From assembly GCF_900114845.1 (NCBI RefSeq), contig NZ_FOUK01000002.1:248001-312000 (forward strand): a stretch of DNA of 64,000 bases, in the 5' to 3' direction. Below the pieces are notes generated by a model, which saw only the letters and a program-made list of their open reading frames with translations, searched no databases and was not told the DNA's origin. This DNA is from Pimelobacter simplex (GTDB taxonomy: Bacteria; Actinomycetota; Actinomycetes; Propionibacteriales; Nocardioidaceae). Positions 16,300-25,371 of the stretch are shown here, piece by piece (positions within the stretch are counted from its first letter, which is position 1; the number at the start of each line of letters is the position of its first letter). Made by a program: the position numbers and the translations under genes.

Positions 16300-17190
16300 T
16301 CAGACGGTGATCTGCAGCGCCTCGAAGATCTCGAGCGTCGCCTTCGACCGGTTGAGCGTGTAGAAGTGCAGGCCGGGCGCACCGCCGGCCAGCAGCTCGT
16401 CGCACAGCTCGGCGGCGACCTTGATGCCCTCGGCGCGGACCGCGGCCGGGTCGCCGTCGTACGCGCTGATCCGGGCGACGATGTCGTCGGGGACGCTCGT
16501 GCCGATCAGCTCGCCCTGGCGGCGGATGGCGCTGAGGTTCAGGATCGGCATGATGCCCGGCAGGATCGGGATGTCGACGCCGCGCGCCCGGACCCGCTCG
16601 ACCAGCCCGAAGTAGTCGGAGGCGCGGAAGAACATCTGGGTGACCGCGAACTCGGCGCCGGCCCGCGCCTTGGCGGCGAGGACGTCGGCGTCGGCGTCGA
16701 GCGAGCCGGCCGAGGGGTGCCCCTCGGGGAAGGCGGCGACGCCGACCCGGAAGTCGCCGCGGGAGCGGGCGAGCTCGACCAGGTCGAGGGCGTAGTTGAG
16801 GCCGCCCTCGGTGGGCGTCCAGTCGGCACGCGGGCCCTCCTGCGGGTCGCCGCGCAGGGCCATCACGTGGCTGACGCCCTCGGCGACGTACGCGTCGAGG
16901 ATCGAGCCCAGCTCCTCGCGGGTGTGGCCGACGCAGGTGAGGTGGGCCATCGGGACGAGCGAGGTCTCGCGGGCGATCCGCCCGGTGATCGCGACCGTCT
17001 TGTCGCGGGTGCTGCCGCCGGCGCCGTAGGTCACCGAGACGAAGGTGGGCTGATAGGGCTCCAGCGCGCGGATGGCGTCCCAGAGCTGGGCCTCACCCGC
17101 CTCGTCCTTCGGGGGGAAGAACTCGAAGGAGAAGGATCGCCCGCCCTCGCGGATGATCTCGCCGAGGGAGCGTCCGGCACCGGTAGTCAT
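16300..17190 (-). CDS. metF: 5,10-methylenetetrahydrofolate reductase
   Basis: FAD enzyme that reduces methylenetetrahydrofolate to 5-methyltetrahydrofolate for methionine synthesis. The 296-residue TIM barrel has SFEFFPPKDEAGEAQLWDAI with the conserved Glu, FVSVTYGAGGSTRDKT, MAHLTCVGHTREEL, VMALRGDPQEGP and the C-terminal GAPGLHFYTLNRSKAT. ATG at 17190 is supported by a TAGACT box (17198-17203) 7 bases upstream, implying a leaderless message. It is divergent from the polyprenyl synthase gene, the arrangement of Rv2172c/idsA2 in M. tuberculosis. Confidence 0.96.
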   Translation of the reverse strand: MTTGAGRSLGEIIREGGRSFSFEFFPPKDEAGEAQLWDAIRALEPYQPTFVSVTYGAGGSTRDKTVAITGRIARETSLVPMAHLTCVGHTREELGSILDAYVAEGVSHVMALRGDPQEGPRADWTPTEGGLNYALDLVELARSRGDFRVGVAAFPEGHPSAGSLDADADVLAAKARAGAEFAVTQMFFRASDYFGLVERVRARGVDIPILPGIMPILNLSAIRRQGELIGTSVPDDIVARISAYDGDPAAVRAEGIKVAAELCDELLAGGAPGLHFYTLNRSKATLEIFEALQITV

Positions 17191-17265
17191 GGGGCGAAGT
17201 CTAGGAGGGCGGGACGGCCCCGGACCCGGCATCTCGCGGATTCCCCCGCTCACTAGGCTCAGGGG

Positions 17266-18354
17266 GTGACCAATCCGGCATGGGACCCGACCGCCTTCCG
17301 CACCGAGGTCCAGGCCACCCTCGACGCCTTCCTCGCCACCCAGACCACGCGTCTGGCGCCGCTCGGCGACGACGCCGCCCGGCTGCTGGCCGAGGCCCGG
17401 GTCACCGTGTCGGGGGGCAAGCGGTTCCGCGCGGCCTTCTGCCACTGGGGCTACGCCGCCCTCGCCGGCGCCCCGACCGGCGCCGACGCCGAGGCCGTAC
17501 GACGAGCGGCCGCCTCGCTCGAGCTGCTCCACGCCAGCGCCCTGGTCCACGACGACCTGATGGACGCCTCCGACACCCGCCGCGGGCGGGCCGCCACCCA
17601 CCGCGCCTTCGAGGCCGAGCACCGCAGCGACGGCTGGCGCGGCCAGCCCCAGCAGTACGGCGCCGCGGCCGCCATCCTGCTCGGCGACCTCCTCCTGTCG
17701 TGGTCCGACGAGCTGCTGCGCCACTGCGGGCTGGGCTGGGACCGGGTCGGTCCGGCACTCGACGTCTTCGACCTGTGCCGGTCCGAGGTGATCGCCGGCC
17801 AGTTCCTCGACGTCTCGGTGCAGGCGCGCGGCCGGGCGAGCGTCGAGCAGGCGATGACCGTGCTGCGCTACAAGTCCGCGAAGTACTCCATCGAGCGGCC
17901 GATCCACGTCGGTGCCGCGCTCGCCGGCGCCGACGCGGCCACGCTCGACCTGCTCACCGCCTTCGGCCTCCCCCTGGGCGAGGCCTTCCAGCTGCGCGAC
18001 GACGTCCTCGGCGTCTTCGGCGACCCGGCGACCACCGGCAAGCCCGCCGGCGACGACCTGGTCGAGGGCAAGCGCACCGTCCTCGTCGCGATGGCCCTCG
18101 ACGCCGCGCCCGCGGCCGACGCCGCCCGCCTCGACGCCGCACTCGGCACCGCGCTGAGCGAGGACGAGGTGGCCGGGCTGCGCACGATCATCGACGGGTG
18201 CGGCGCCCTCGCCCAGGTCGACACGCTCATCGACGAGCTCGCCGACCAGGCCATCGCGGCGCTGCGCCGCGGGCAGGCCGAGGCCGGCTGGGACGCCGAG
18301 GCGTGCGGGGTGCTGGAGCAGCTGGCCGCCGCGGCGACGCGCCGCGCCTACTGA
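17266..18354 (+). CDS. Polyprenyl (isoprenoid diphosphate) synthase
   Basis: Class I trans-prenyltransferase making geranylgeranyl or longer diphosphates. The 362-residue protein has the first aspartate-rich motif in LVHDDLMDASDTRRG and the second in FQLRDDVLGVFGD, plus GKRFRAAF and DDLVEGKRT. Small residues before the first motif fit a medium-chain product, but chain length cannot be read reliably. GTG at 17266 follows a TAGGCT box (17254-17259) by 6 bases, so it is probably leaderless. It corresponds in position to idsA2 of M. tuberculosis. Confidence 0.93.
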   Translation: MTNPAWDPTAFRTEVQATLDAFLATQTTRLAPLGDDAARLLAEARVTVSGGKRFRAAFCHWGYAALAGAPTGADAEAVRRAAASLELLHASALVHDDLMDASDTRRGRAATHRAFEAEHRSDGWRGQPQQYGAAAAILLGDLLLSWSDELLRHCGLGWDRVGPALDVFDLCRSEVIAGQFLDVSVQARGRASVEQAMTVLRYKSAKYSIERPIHVGAALAGADAATLDLLTAFGLPLGEAFQLRDDVLGVFGDPATTGKPAGDDLVEGKRTVLVAMALDAAPAADAARLDAALGTALSEDEVAGLRTIIDGCGALAQVDTLIDELADQAIAALRRGQAEAGWDAEACGVLEQLAAAATRRAY

Positions 18355-18758
18355 AGGACGGGTACGCCGTCGGGCCCCGGCCCGCGCAGCAGCACCTCGA
18401 CCGGCGGATCGGCCGGGGTGCGCTCCCCCAGGATCTCGGCGACCACGGCGAAGCGCCGCGGCTCGGCCCGCGCGTAACCGCTCCAGGCGTCCCACAGCAG
18501 CACCGTGGGGCCGGGCAGGTCGCGCAGGCAGTCGTGGAGGGCGTCGAGGTTCGCGCCGTAGTGGTCGGGGAACGCGAGGGCGTCGCCGATGGCCCGCAGC
18601 ACGGCGGGCGTGGTGTCGAGCGGGGCGCCGTCGACGTAGCCGAAGGTCCAGCCGGCCTGCTCGACCACGTGACGGACGTCGGCCGCCGGCAGCGCCGACG
18701 CCCACCGGTGGACGCCGGCCGGGTGCCGGCCGGCCAGGACGGCGGCGAGCCCGCTCAT
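18348..18758 (-). CDS. Barstar-like ribonuclease inhibitor
   Basis: A 136-residue protein whose C-terminal two-thirds matches the barstar family: TFGYVDGAPLDTTPAVLRAIGDALAFPDHYGANLDALHDCLRDL, with the acidic helix pattern PDHYGxNxDALxDxL that plugs the barnase active site. The start ATG (18758) overlaps the stop of the ribonuclease gene (ATGA), so toxin and inhibitor are coupled. It would act in the cytoplasm to protect against the ribonuclease before export. It overlaps the convergent prenyl synthase gene by 7 bases. Confidence 0.87.
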   Translation of the reverse strand: MSGLAAVLAGRHPAGVHRWASALPAADVRHVVEQAGWTFGYVDGAPLDTTPAVLRAIGDALAFPDHYGANLDALHDCLRDLPGPTVLLWDAWSGYARAEPRRFAVVAEILGERTPADPPVEVLLRGPGPDGVPVLQ

Positions 18759-19237
18759 CGCTCCCGCCAGATGCGCTCGAACGACTCGTAGTGGTCGGCG
18801 GTCCAGTAGAGCTGCCCGCCGTCGCCGGCGATGATCCGCCGGGCGCCGCGGGTGGAGGCGCCGGGCGTGGGCACGGTGTACTCGGCGTAGTAGCCGCGCG
18901 AGCGGCGCGGCAGCAGGCCCTCGAAGTTGCCGAAGGTCGAGCCGTCCTTGCCCGCGTAGGGGAACGGGCCGCCGTCGTCGATCAGGCGCACCGTGGTCGC
19001 CGCCTCGCGGGGTAGCGAGTCGAGCGCGACATAGGGGATGCCGTCCTCGTCGGCCCGGGGCATCGACGCCGGCGCCGAGGTCGGCGCCGTGGCCGAGGTC
19101 GGTGCCGGGTCGCGGGCGACCGGCTCGTCGGAGCCGTCGCCGCCGCCACGGCTCTGCAGCCACCACAGCCCGAGGACCAGGACGACGGTGACGAGCGCCG
19201 AGACGACCTGGCCGGTGCGCCGCCCGAGACGAGGCAT
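18755..19237 (-). CDS. Barnase-like (N1/T1 family) ribonuclease with N-terminal membrane anchor
   Basis: A 160-residue protein. Residues ~9-26 (GQVVSALVTVVLVLGLWWL) form a signal anchor, followed by a glycine/proline/serine linker and a C-terminal microbial ribonuclease domain: PFPYAGKDGSTFGNFEGLLPRR, then GYYAEYTVPTPGASTRGARRIIAG with the catalytic Glu and Arg, then YWTADHYESFERI with the catalytic His. All active-site residues look intact. A hydrophobic stretch without clear cleavage site means it may be exported or membrane-tethered. It is coupled to the barstar-like gene. Confidence 0.88.
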   Translation of the reverse strand: MPRLGRRTGQVVSALVTVVLVLGLWWLQSRGGGDGSDEPVARDPAPTSATAPTSAPASMPRADEDGIPYVALDSLPREAATTVRLIDDGGPFPYAGKDGSTFGNFEGLLPRRSRGYYAEYTVPTPGASTRGARRIIAGDGGQLYWTADHYESFERIWRER

Positions 19238-19242
19238 CGGGC

Positions 19243-19617
19243 TCAGAGGGCCAGGGCCTGGGCGCGGCGCTTGACCTCGGAGCCGCGGTTCTCGAGCAGG
19301 GCGTCGATGGGACGGCCCGGGAGGTCGGCGTCGAGGAAGATCCAGGCGATGCACTCGCGGTCGTCGAAGCCGTTGTCGTGGAGCACGGTCAGCAGGCCGG
19401 GCAGGCCCTTGACCGGCTCGCCGTCGGCACCGATGAAGAGGGCGGGGATGCCCTGGCGCCGGCCGTCGCCGGGCACGGCCGCGGCGAGGCGGTGCTCGCG
19501 CACCATCGTGCGCACCTTGGCCGGCGTGACGCCGATCAGCTCGGCGGCCTGGTCCCAGTCGAGCCACTCGTCGACGAGGGCGGCGAGGTCGTGGTCGGCG
19601 AGTCGCGGTTCGGTCAT
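19243..19617 (-). CDS. Rv2175c-like winged-helix DNA-binding protein
   Basis: A 124-residue protein with an N-terminal helix-turn-helix (LDWDQAAELIGVTPAKVRTMVREHRLAAAV) and the Rv2175c C-terminal domain (GIPALFIGADGEPVKGLPGLLTVLHDNGFDDRECIAWIF). In M. tuberculosis Rv2175c binds DNA and is phosphorylated by PknL, whose gene is divergent, exactly as here. ATG at 19617 matches the known N-terminus better than a start six codons upstream. It may act as a regulator switched off by the neighbouring kinase. Confidence 0.9.
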   Translation of the reverse strand: MTEPRLADHDLAALVDEWLDWDQAAELIGVTPAKVRTMVREHRLAAAVPGDGRRQGIPALFIGADGEPVKGLPGLLTVLHDNGFDDRECIAWIFLDADLPGRPIDALLENRGSEVKRRAQALAL

Positions 19618-19643
19618 GGGGCCATCTTCCCCCAACCCGGCGC

Positions 19644-19669
19644 GGGAGGCCGTCTCGGCGTGGCCTCCC
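19644..19669. other. Hairpin in the pknL upstream region
   Basis: GGGAGGCC (19644-19651) and GGCCTCCC (19662-19669) form a perfect 8-bp stem with a 10-base loop in the divergent promoter region between the Rv2175c-like and pknL genes. It lies upstream of the putative pknL -10 and could be an operator; the function is unknown. Confidence 0.45.
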
Positions 19670-19753
19670 GTCGTGTCAGGGGCGGCGCCGTACCATGGGC
19701 GTTCCGGTCACCTTCCCCGGCCGGTCCAGCAGAACATGCACAGGAGGGTCGCT

Positions 19754-21817
19754 GTGCACGACGACCAGCGCGCCCGCGGCGACAGCGCCGCGCGCCTCAG
19801 CGACCCCGCACGCACGCAGGACCACCAGTACGGTCGGCTGCTCGACGGGCGCTACCGGATCGGCGCGCGCATCGCGCGCGGCGGCATGGCCAGCGTCTAC
19901 GAGGCCGTCGACAGCCGCCTCGACCGCACCGTCGCCGTCAAGATCATGCACCCGGGCCTGGGCGACGCGACCACGCAGGACGACGACTCGTTCGCCCGCC
20001 GCTTCGTGCGCGAGGCCAAGGCCGCGGCCCGGCTCTCGCACCCCCACGTGGTGGCCGTCTACGACCAGGGCCGCGACGACAGCGACGGCACCGTCTACCT
20101 GGTGATGGAGTACGTGCCGGGGCACACCCTGCGCGACACCATCGGCAAGGAGGCGCCGATGCCGCCCGAGCGGGCGCTGGCGCTGCTCGACCCGATCCTC
20201 TCCGCGCTCGCCTCGGCCCACCGGGCGGGCCTGGTCCACCGCGACGTGAAGCCCGAGAACGTCCTCATCGCCGACGACGGCCGGATCAAGGTCGCCGACT
20301 TCGGCCTGGCCAAGGCGGTCTCGGCCGACACCCAGCACACCGCGACCAACGGCGTCCTCATCGGCACGGTGTCCTACCTCGCGCCCGAGCTCGTCGTCGA
20401 GCAGCGCGCCGACGCCCGCGCCGACGTCTACGCGGCCGGCGTGATCCTGTTCGAGCTGCTCACCGGCACCAAGCCGCACACGGGCGAGACGCCCATCGCG
20501 GTCGCCTACCGGCACGTCCACCACGACGTGCCCGCACCGTCGTCGGTGGTGCCGGGCATCCCGGGGTACGTCGACGCGCTCGTCGCCCGGGCCACCTCCC
20601 GCGACCCCAGCCTGCGCTCCAGCGACGCGGCCGTGCTGCTCCACCAGGTGCACCGGGTCGCGCAGGCGCTGCGGGCCGGCGTGCGCGACGACCCCGAGCT
20701 GGTCGCCGACCTGCTGCCGTCCACCCGCGCTCCCGAGCACGACACGACGCCGGAGCCGGTGAGCTCGCTCTGGGACGGCATCGCCCACCTCGTCACCCCC
20801 GACGACGACGACCGCGAGTCGACGTCGGTCATCTCCGGGCCGCCGCCCCCGCCCCCGCCGCCCGTCCCGGCCGCGGCCGCTGCCCCGGCCGGCCCGACCC
20901 GCGCCCCGAAGCAGCCGCGCCGGCGCCGCCGCGGCCTCGTGGTGGCGATCGTGCTCGCGCTGCTCGTCGCCGTCGTCGGTGCCGGCGGCTGGTGGCTCGG
21001 CTGGGGCCGCTACACGTCGACCCCCAGCGTGATCGGCCTGACCACCGCCGCGGCCGAGGCGAAGATCGACGACGCCGGGCTCGCCGTCCGGGTCTCCGAC
21101 GAGACCTACTCCGAGACCGTCGACAAGGGCGAGGTCATCTCCACCGACCCCGGCCCGGGCGCGAAGATCCTCCCCGGCGGCGAGGTCGGCCTCGTCGTCT
21201 CGCTCGGCCCCGAGCGCTACGACCTCCCCAAGCTGGCCGGGCTCACCCGTGAGCAGGCCGAGGCCGCGCTCGCCGGCGTGAAGTTCGAGAGCGGCCGCGT
21301 CGTCGAGCGCTTCTCCGAGACCGTCGGCGCCGGCAAGGTGATCACGAGCAACCCCGCCTACGGCACGCCCGAGGCCAAGACGCTGCCCGTGGGCACCGTC
21401 GTCGAGCTCGTCGTCAGCAAGGGGCGCAAGCCGATCGAGGTCGGTGCCTGGACCGGCAAGAGCGCCGACCGCGCCGAGCGGGTGCTGCGCAAGCGGGGCC
21501 TCGACGTCGAGATCGACAAGACCACCAGCGAGACCGTCCCCGAGGGCCGGGTGATCAGCCAGACGCCCAAGGACGGCACCCTGTTCAAGGGCGACACCGT
21601 CACCCTCACCGTGTCCCAGGGTCCGCCGCTGGTGACCGTCCCCTCCGTGCGCTACTCGTCCACCGACGACGCCATCGCGAAGCTCGAGGACCTCGGGTTC
21701 AAGGTGCGCACCGAGCACGCGACGATCTACCTGTCCGGCGACGTGGCGTGGAGCACCGACCCTGACGCGGGGTCGAAGGTGCGCAAGGGCAGCACCATCA
21801 CGCTCTACGTCGTCTGA
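19754..21817 (+). CDS. pknL: PASTA-domain Ser/Thr protein kinase, PknL-like
   Basis: Transmembrane eukaryotic-type kinase. The 687-residue protein has a kinase domain at about 34-300 (GxGGMASVYEA loop, ATP-binding Lys63, catalytic loop HRDVKPEN with Asp164, DFGLAK, APE-type motif), a proline-rich juxtamembrane region, one membrane helix near 396-412, and four extracellular PASTA repeats that bind peptidoglycan fragments or lipid II. GTG at 19754 is chosen because AGGAGG lies 6 bases upstream. A TACCAT -10 box sits at 19691-19696. Divergent from the Rv2175c-like gene, its likely substrate. It presumably senses cell wall state. Confidence 0.95.
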   Translation: MHDDQRARGDSAARLSDPARTQDHQYGRLLDGRYRIGARIARGGMASVYEAVDSRLDRTVAVKIMHPGLGDATTQDDDSFARRFVREAKAAARLSHPHVVAVYDQGRDDSDGTVYLVMEYVPGHTLRDTIGKEAPMPPERALALLDPILSALASAHRAGLVHRDVKPENVLIADDGRIKVADFGLAKAVSADTQHTATNGVLIGTVSYLAPELVVEQRADARADVYAAGVILFELLTGTKPHTGETPIAVAYRHVHHDVPAPSSVVPGIPGYVDALVARATSRDPSLRSSDAAVLLHQVHRVAQALRAGVRDDPELVADLLPSTRAPEHDTTPEPVSSLWDGIAHLVTPDDDDRESTSVISGPPPPPPPPVPAAAAAPAGPTRAPKQPRRRRRGLVVAIVLALLVAVVGAGGWWLGWGRYTSTPSVIGLTTAAAEAKIDDAGLAVRVSDETYSETVDKGEVISTDPGPGAKILPGGEVGLVVSLGPERYDLPKLAGLTREQAEAALAGVKFESGRVVERFSETVGAGKVITSNPAYGTPEAKTLPVGTVVELVVSKGRKPIEVGAWTGKSADRAERVLRKRGLDVEIDKTTSETVPEGRVISQTPKDGTLFKGDTVTLTVSQGPPLVTVPSVRYSSTDDAIAKLEDLGFKVRTEHATIYLSGDVAWSTDPDAGSKVRKGSTITLYVV

Positions 21818-21830
21818 ATCGCCTGACCAG

Positions 21831-22739
21831 GTGACTTCCTCGCTGTCCCGTCGTACCGCCCTGCTGGCGACGCTGGCGCTGCTCGCGACGACGGCCTGCT
21901 GGGGTTCGACGTTCTTCCTGATCAAGGACCTCCTCGACCGCGTGCCGACGGTCGACTTCCTGGCGGTCCGCTTCCTCATCGCCGGGCTGGTGATGCTGGC
22001 GATCGCGCCACGCGCGGTCGCCCGGCTCGCGCCCGGCGTGCGCAACCGGGCGCTCGTCCTCGGCGGCGTGTACGGCGTCGCCCAGATCCTGCAGACCGCC
22101 GGGCTGGCGCACACCTCGGCCAGCGTCTCCGGCTTCATCACCGGTCTGTACGTCGTCGCGACCCCGCTGCTCGCGGCCGTCCTGCTGCGCACCCGGATCA
22201 CCGGTGCCACCTGGGGCGCGGTGCTCCTCGCCACGGCCGGACTGGGCGTGCTGACGCTCGACGGCCTCTCGATCGGCTACGGCGAGGCGATCACCCTGGT
22301 CGCCGCCGTTCTCTACGCGCTGCACATCGTCGGGCTCGGCGCGTGGTCGCGGCCGGCCGACGCGCTGGGCATGTCGATCCTGCAGCTGCTCGTGATCGCG
22401 GTGATCTGCCTGGTCGCGGCGCTGGTCTCCGGTGCGCCGGGCGTGGTGCTGCCGGAGCGTGGCGGCGACTGGGCATCCCTGGTCTACATGGCGCTCGTCG
22501 CCGGTGCGGCGGCGCTGCTCGCGCAGACCTGGGCGCAGGCGCACCTGGCGCCGACCCGCAGCGCGATCATCATGAGCATGGAGCCGGTGTTCGCGACGTT
22601 CTTCGCGGTGCTGCTCGGCGGGGAGTCGCTGACGGCGCGGATGCTGGTCGGCGGCGCGATGGTGCTCACCGCGATGCTCGTGGTCGAGCTCGTGCCCCGC
22701 CGGCGGATCGAGGGCGAGGTCACCCACCTCGCGGTGTGA
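21831..22739 (+). CDS. EamA/DMT superfamily transporter
   Basis: A 302-residue inner-membrane protein with about ten helices arranged as two EamA repeats (LALLATTACWGSTFFLIKDLL at the start, LVAAVLYALHIVGLGAW at the start of the second half, and APTRSAIIMSMEPVFATFFAVLLGGE in the last quarter). This superfamily exports metabolites such as amino acids. The substrate cannot be predicted. GTG at 21831 lies 13 bases after the pknL stop, so it may be co-transcribed. Confidence 0.92.
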   Translation: MTSSLSRRTALLATLALLATTACWGSTFFLIKDLLDRVPTVDFLAVRFLIAGLVMLAIAPRAVARLAPGVRNRALVLGGVYGVAQILQTAGLAHTSASVSGFITGLYVVATPLLAAVLLRTRITGATWGAVLLATAGLGVLTLDGLSIGYGEAITLVAAVLYALHIVGLGAWSRPADALGMSILQLLVIAVICLVAALVSGAPGVVLPERGGDWASLVYMALVAGAAALLAQTWAQAHLAPTRSAIIMSMEPVFATFFAVLLGGESLTARMLVGGAMVLTAMLVVELVPRRRIEGEVTHLAV

Positions 22740-22813
22740 CCCTGGCGCCGGCGGCGCAGAAGGCGCACCATGGGTTCTTGGAGGGATCCACCGCCACCGA
22801 CACCGGAGTCACC

Positions 22814-23296
22814 ATGGCTGGTCACATCATCCACGTCCACGGCACCATCCCGGCCCCGCCCGAGCAGGTCTGGGAGGTCATCACCGACATCGCCCACGCG
22901 GACGACGTCCTGCGCAGCGTGAGCGAGCCGTACCTCCTCACCGAGGGCGAGTACGACGTCGGCACCACCTGGCGCGAGCGGCGCACCCTGTTCGGCCACC
23001 ACGGCCCCGAGGAGCTGCAGGTCGTCGAGTCCGAGCCACCGCGACGCACCGTCATCGAGGCGGAGGTCGGCCACGACGTCATCCGCACCGCCTACCGGCT
23101 CACCCCGGCCGGACCCGACCATCGCGACACCCGGCTCGCCATGACGACCACGGTCGTGATGAGCGGGCGCTCCCCGATGTCGCGCGCGATGTGGGCGATG
23201 TTCGGCGGGTTCAGCTACGACCGCACTCGGCGGGTCCTGGAGCACGACCTGGAGGACATCGAGGCGGAGGCCTGCCGGCGCGCGCTGAGCGCCTGA
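22814..23296 (+). CDS. SRPBCC (START-like) ligand-binding protein
   Basis: A 160-residue helix-grip protein (polyketide cyclase/START-like). The N-terminus GHIIHVHGTIPAPPEQVWEVITDIAHADDVLRSV is the typical first strand and helices of the family, followed by WRERRTLFGHHGPEELQVVE. It probably binds a hydrophobic ligand. ATG at 22814 has GGAG 6 bases before it; upstream in-frame sequence overlaps the transporter gene and is not protein-like. Likely its own transcription unit. Confidence 0.87.
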   Translation: MAGHIIHVHGTIPAPPEQVWEVITDIAHADDVLRSVSEPYLLTEGEYDVGTTWRERRTLFGHHGPEELQVVESEPPRRTVIEAEVGHDVIRTAYRLTPAGPDHRDTRLAMTTTVVMSGRSPMSRAMWAMFGGFSYDRTRRVLEHDLEDIEAEACRRALSA

Positions 23297-23367
23297 GCCT
23301 GCCCGGACCTGCCTGAGGGACGATTGTCCTGACGAGGGAGCCTGCCCGCAGGGTACGGTGACCCGCG

Positions 23368-24357
23368 ATGACCACCCCGACGTACTGCACGAGCTGCGGG
23401 CACGAGCTCGGGATCGGCCGGTTCTGCACCAACTGCGGGCAGCCGGTGCCCGGCCGGCACCCCGAGGCGGCGCCCTCCTCCGGCGCGCCCGCCGCCGTGA
23501 CCGCGGTGGTCCCGCCGCCGACCGGGCAGCTACCACCCGCGGCCCGCTACCCGCTGTACGCCGACGGCACCCCACCGCCCGCACCGACCGCACCGACAGC
23601 GCCGCCGCAGTACGCACCGCCCCCCGGACCACCGGTCGCGCCCGCACCGGCACCGGGCGGCCGGTCCCGGCTGCCCTGGGTGATCGCCGTCGTCGTGGTG
23701 GCCCTGGTCGCCGGGGTCGGCGCCTTCCTCGTGGTGAGCGCCGGCGGCGACGACTCCCCCAGCAAGAAGGACCGGGCCAGCGACGGGGGGTCGCCGCGGG
23801 CCAGCGACCCGGAGCCGAGCTCGCCGGTCGAGCCCGACAGCACCGGGACCGGCGGTCCGGTCGAGCCGCCCGTCCCCGGTGACGTCGTCGAACTGACGGC
23901 CGGCGCGAGCGCGCAGGTCCCCGCGACCGCGCCCGCCAGCCGCGACCGCGACAACCGGCCGGTCACGTTCGACGCGAAGAACATGCTCGACGACCGCCCG
24001 CGCACGTCGTGGCGGATGGCCGGCGACGGCACCGGCGCGAGCCTCACCTTCGACCTCGGCCAGGAGGTCGTGCTCACCGAGGTCGGCCTGATCAACGGCT
24101 ACGCGAAGGTCGACGGCGCCGACAACTGGTACCGCGCCAACCGCCGGATCCGCACCGTGCAGTGGGAGTTCGACGACGGCACCCGGATCACCCAGGACCT
24201 CACCGACCGGCGCACCGTCCAGCTGATCCCGGTCGGACCGGTCGTCACCACGCGGGTCGTGCTGCACCTGGTCACCGTCACGCCGCCCGGGCGCGGCCCC
24301 AACGGGCGCGACTACACGGCGATCAGCGAGGTCCGCTTCCGGGGCGCGTCGTCCTGA
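23368..24357 (+). CDS. Zinc-ribbon, membrane-anchored protein with discoidin-like C-terminal domain
   Basis: A 329-residue protein with three parts. Residues 6-25 hold a zinc ribbon (CTSCGHELGIGRFCTNCG, four Cys). A proline-rich linker leads to one membrane helix (LPWVIAVVVVALVAGVGAFLVV, near residue 105). The exported C-terminal half resembles the NADase-type glycan-binding (discoidin-like) domain: NMLDDRPRTSWRMAGDG, LTFDLGQEVVLTEVGLINGYAK, ISEVRF. This would place a glycan-binding module outside and a zinc ribbon inside. The partner enzyme seen in some relatives is absent here. Confidence 0.8.
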   Translation: MTTPTYCTSCGHELGIGRFCTNCGQPVPGRHPEAAPSSGAPAAVTAVVPPPTGQLPPAARYPLYADGTPPPAPTAPTAPPQYAPPPGPPVAPAPAPGGRSRLPWVIAVVVVALVAGVGAFLVVSAGGDDSPSKKDRASDGGSPRASDPEPSSPVEPDSTGTGGPVEPPVPGDVVELTAGASAQVPATAPASRDRDNRPVTFDAKNMLDDRPRTSWRMAGDGTGASLTFDLGQEVVLTEVGLINGYAKVDGADNWYRANRRIRTVQWEFDDGTRITQDLTDRRTVQLIPVGPVVTTRVVLHLVTVTPPGRGPNGRDYTAISEVRFRGASS

Positions 24358-24378
24358 GACCGCCGCGTCGGTCGTGGG

Positions 24379-25371
24379 TCAGAGACCCGCGAGCACCTTC
24401 GCGGCCCGCTCGGCGTCGTCCCGGCTCACGTCGAGGTGGGTGACGAGACGAATCGTCCGCGCGCCGACGGCGCCGATCAGGACGCCGGCCTCGCGGGCCC
24501 GGGCCACGAAGCCCGGGGCGTCGGCACGGTCGAAGGTGACGATATTGGTGTCGACCGCCGCCGGGTCGGCCCCGCAGGCCTCGGCGAGCAGCCGGGCGTG
24601 GGCGTGGTCGTCGGCGAGCCGCTCGACGTGGTGGTCGAGGGCGTGCAGTCCGGCCGCGGCGAGGATGCCGACCTGGCGCATCCCGGCGCCGAGCCGCTTG
24701 CGGCGCACGCGCGCCGCGGCGATCGCGTCGGCGCTGCCGACCACGAGCGAGCCCGCCGGCGCGCCCAGACCCTTGGACAGGCAGACGGCCAGCACGTCGG
24801 CGATCGCGCCGTAGTCGGCGAAGGGCGTGCCGGTCGCGACGTGGGCGTTCCAGATCCGCGCCCCGTCGAGGTGGACGGCGACCTGCCGCTCGTCGGCGAA
24901 CGCCCGCAGCGCCTGGAGGTCGGCCAGCGGGAGCACCGCTCCCCCGGCGAAGTTGTGGGTGTTCTCGACGGAGAGCGCGGCCGTCTGCACGAAGTAGGGC
25001 CCGAGGTCGGGCGCGAACAGCTCGCCGAGCACCGCGAGGTCGACCTGGCCGCGCGGGTGCGACCAGGTCCGCATGGTCAGCCCGCTGACTGCGCCGTGGG
25101 CCCCCAGCTCGGCCCGCGCGATGTGGGCGCGCGCCTCGCAGAGCACCTCCTGGCCCGGCGCCACCACGGCGGCCACCGCCAGCACGTTCGCCAGCGACCC
25201 CGTCGGCGTGAACAGCGCGGCCTCGTGGCCGAACAGGCCCGCCACCCGCTCCTCGAGCGCGCGGACGGTGGGATCCTCGCCGTAGACGTCGTCGCCGACC
25301 TCGGCCGCGGCCATCGCCGCCCGCATCGCCTCGGTCGGACGCGTGACGGTGTCGCTGCGGAGGTCGATCAC
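24379..25371 (-). CDS. ltaE: Low-specificity L-threonine aldolase
   Basis: PLP enzyme that cleaves threonine or allo-threonine to glycine and acetaldehyde. The 330-residue fold-type I protein starts [19 protein letters not shown], has [29 protein letters not shown], the substrate/PLP region [11 protein letters not shown], and the PLP lysine in [19 protein letters not shown] at 25371 overlaps the DAHP synthase stop (GTGA), so the genes are coupled. An alternative is a beta-eliminating lyase of the same family, but the SDTVT and SKGLGAP motifs favour threonine aldolase. Confidence 0.94.
   Translation of the reverse strand: MIDLRSDTVTRPTEAMRAAMAAAEVGDDVYGEDPTVRALEERVAGLFGHEAALFTPTGSLANVLAVAAVVAPGQEVLCEARAHIARAELGAHGAVSGLTMRTWSHPRGQVDLAVLGELFAPDLGPYFVQTAALSVENTHNFAGGAVLPLADLQALRAFADERQVAVHLDGARIWNAHVATGTPFADYGAIADVLAVCLSKGLGAPAGSLVVGSADAIAAARVRRKRLGAGMRQVGILAAAGLHALDHHVERLADDHAHARLLAEACGADPAAVDTNIVTFDRADAPGFVARAREAGVLIGAVGARTIRLVTHLDVSRDDAERAAKVLAGL

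Noticed and set aside
16300..18705. 801-codon extended frame of metF reaching across the prenyl synthase gene
   Set aside because: The extra 505 codons lie antisense to the polyprenyl synthase; the ATG at 17190 has the usual promoter spacing and MetF has normal length from there.
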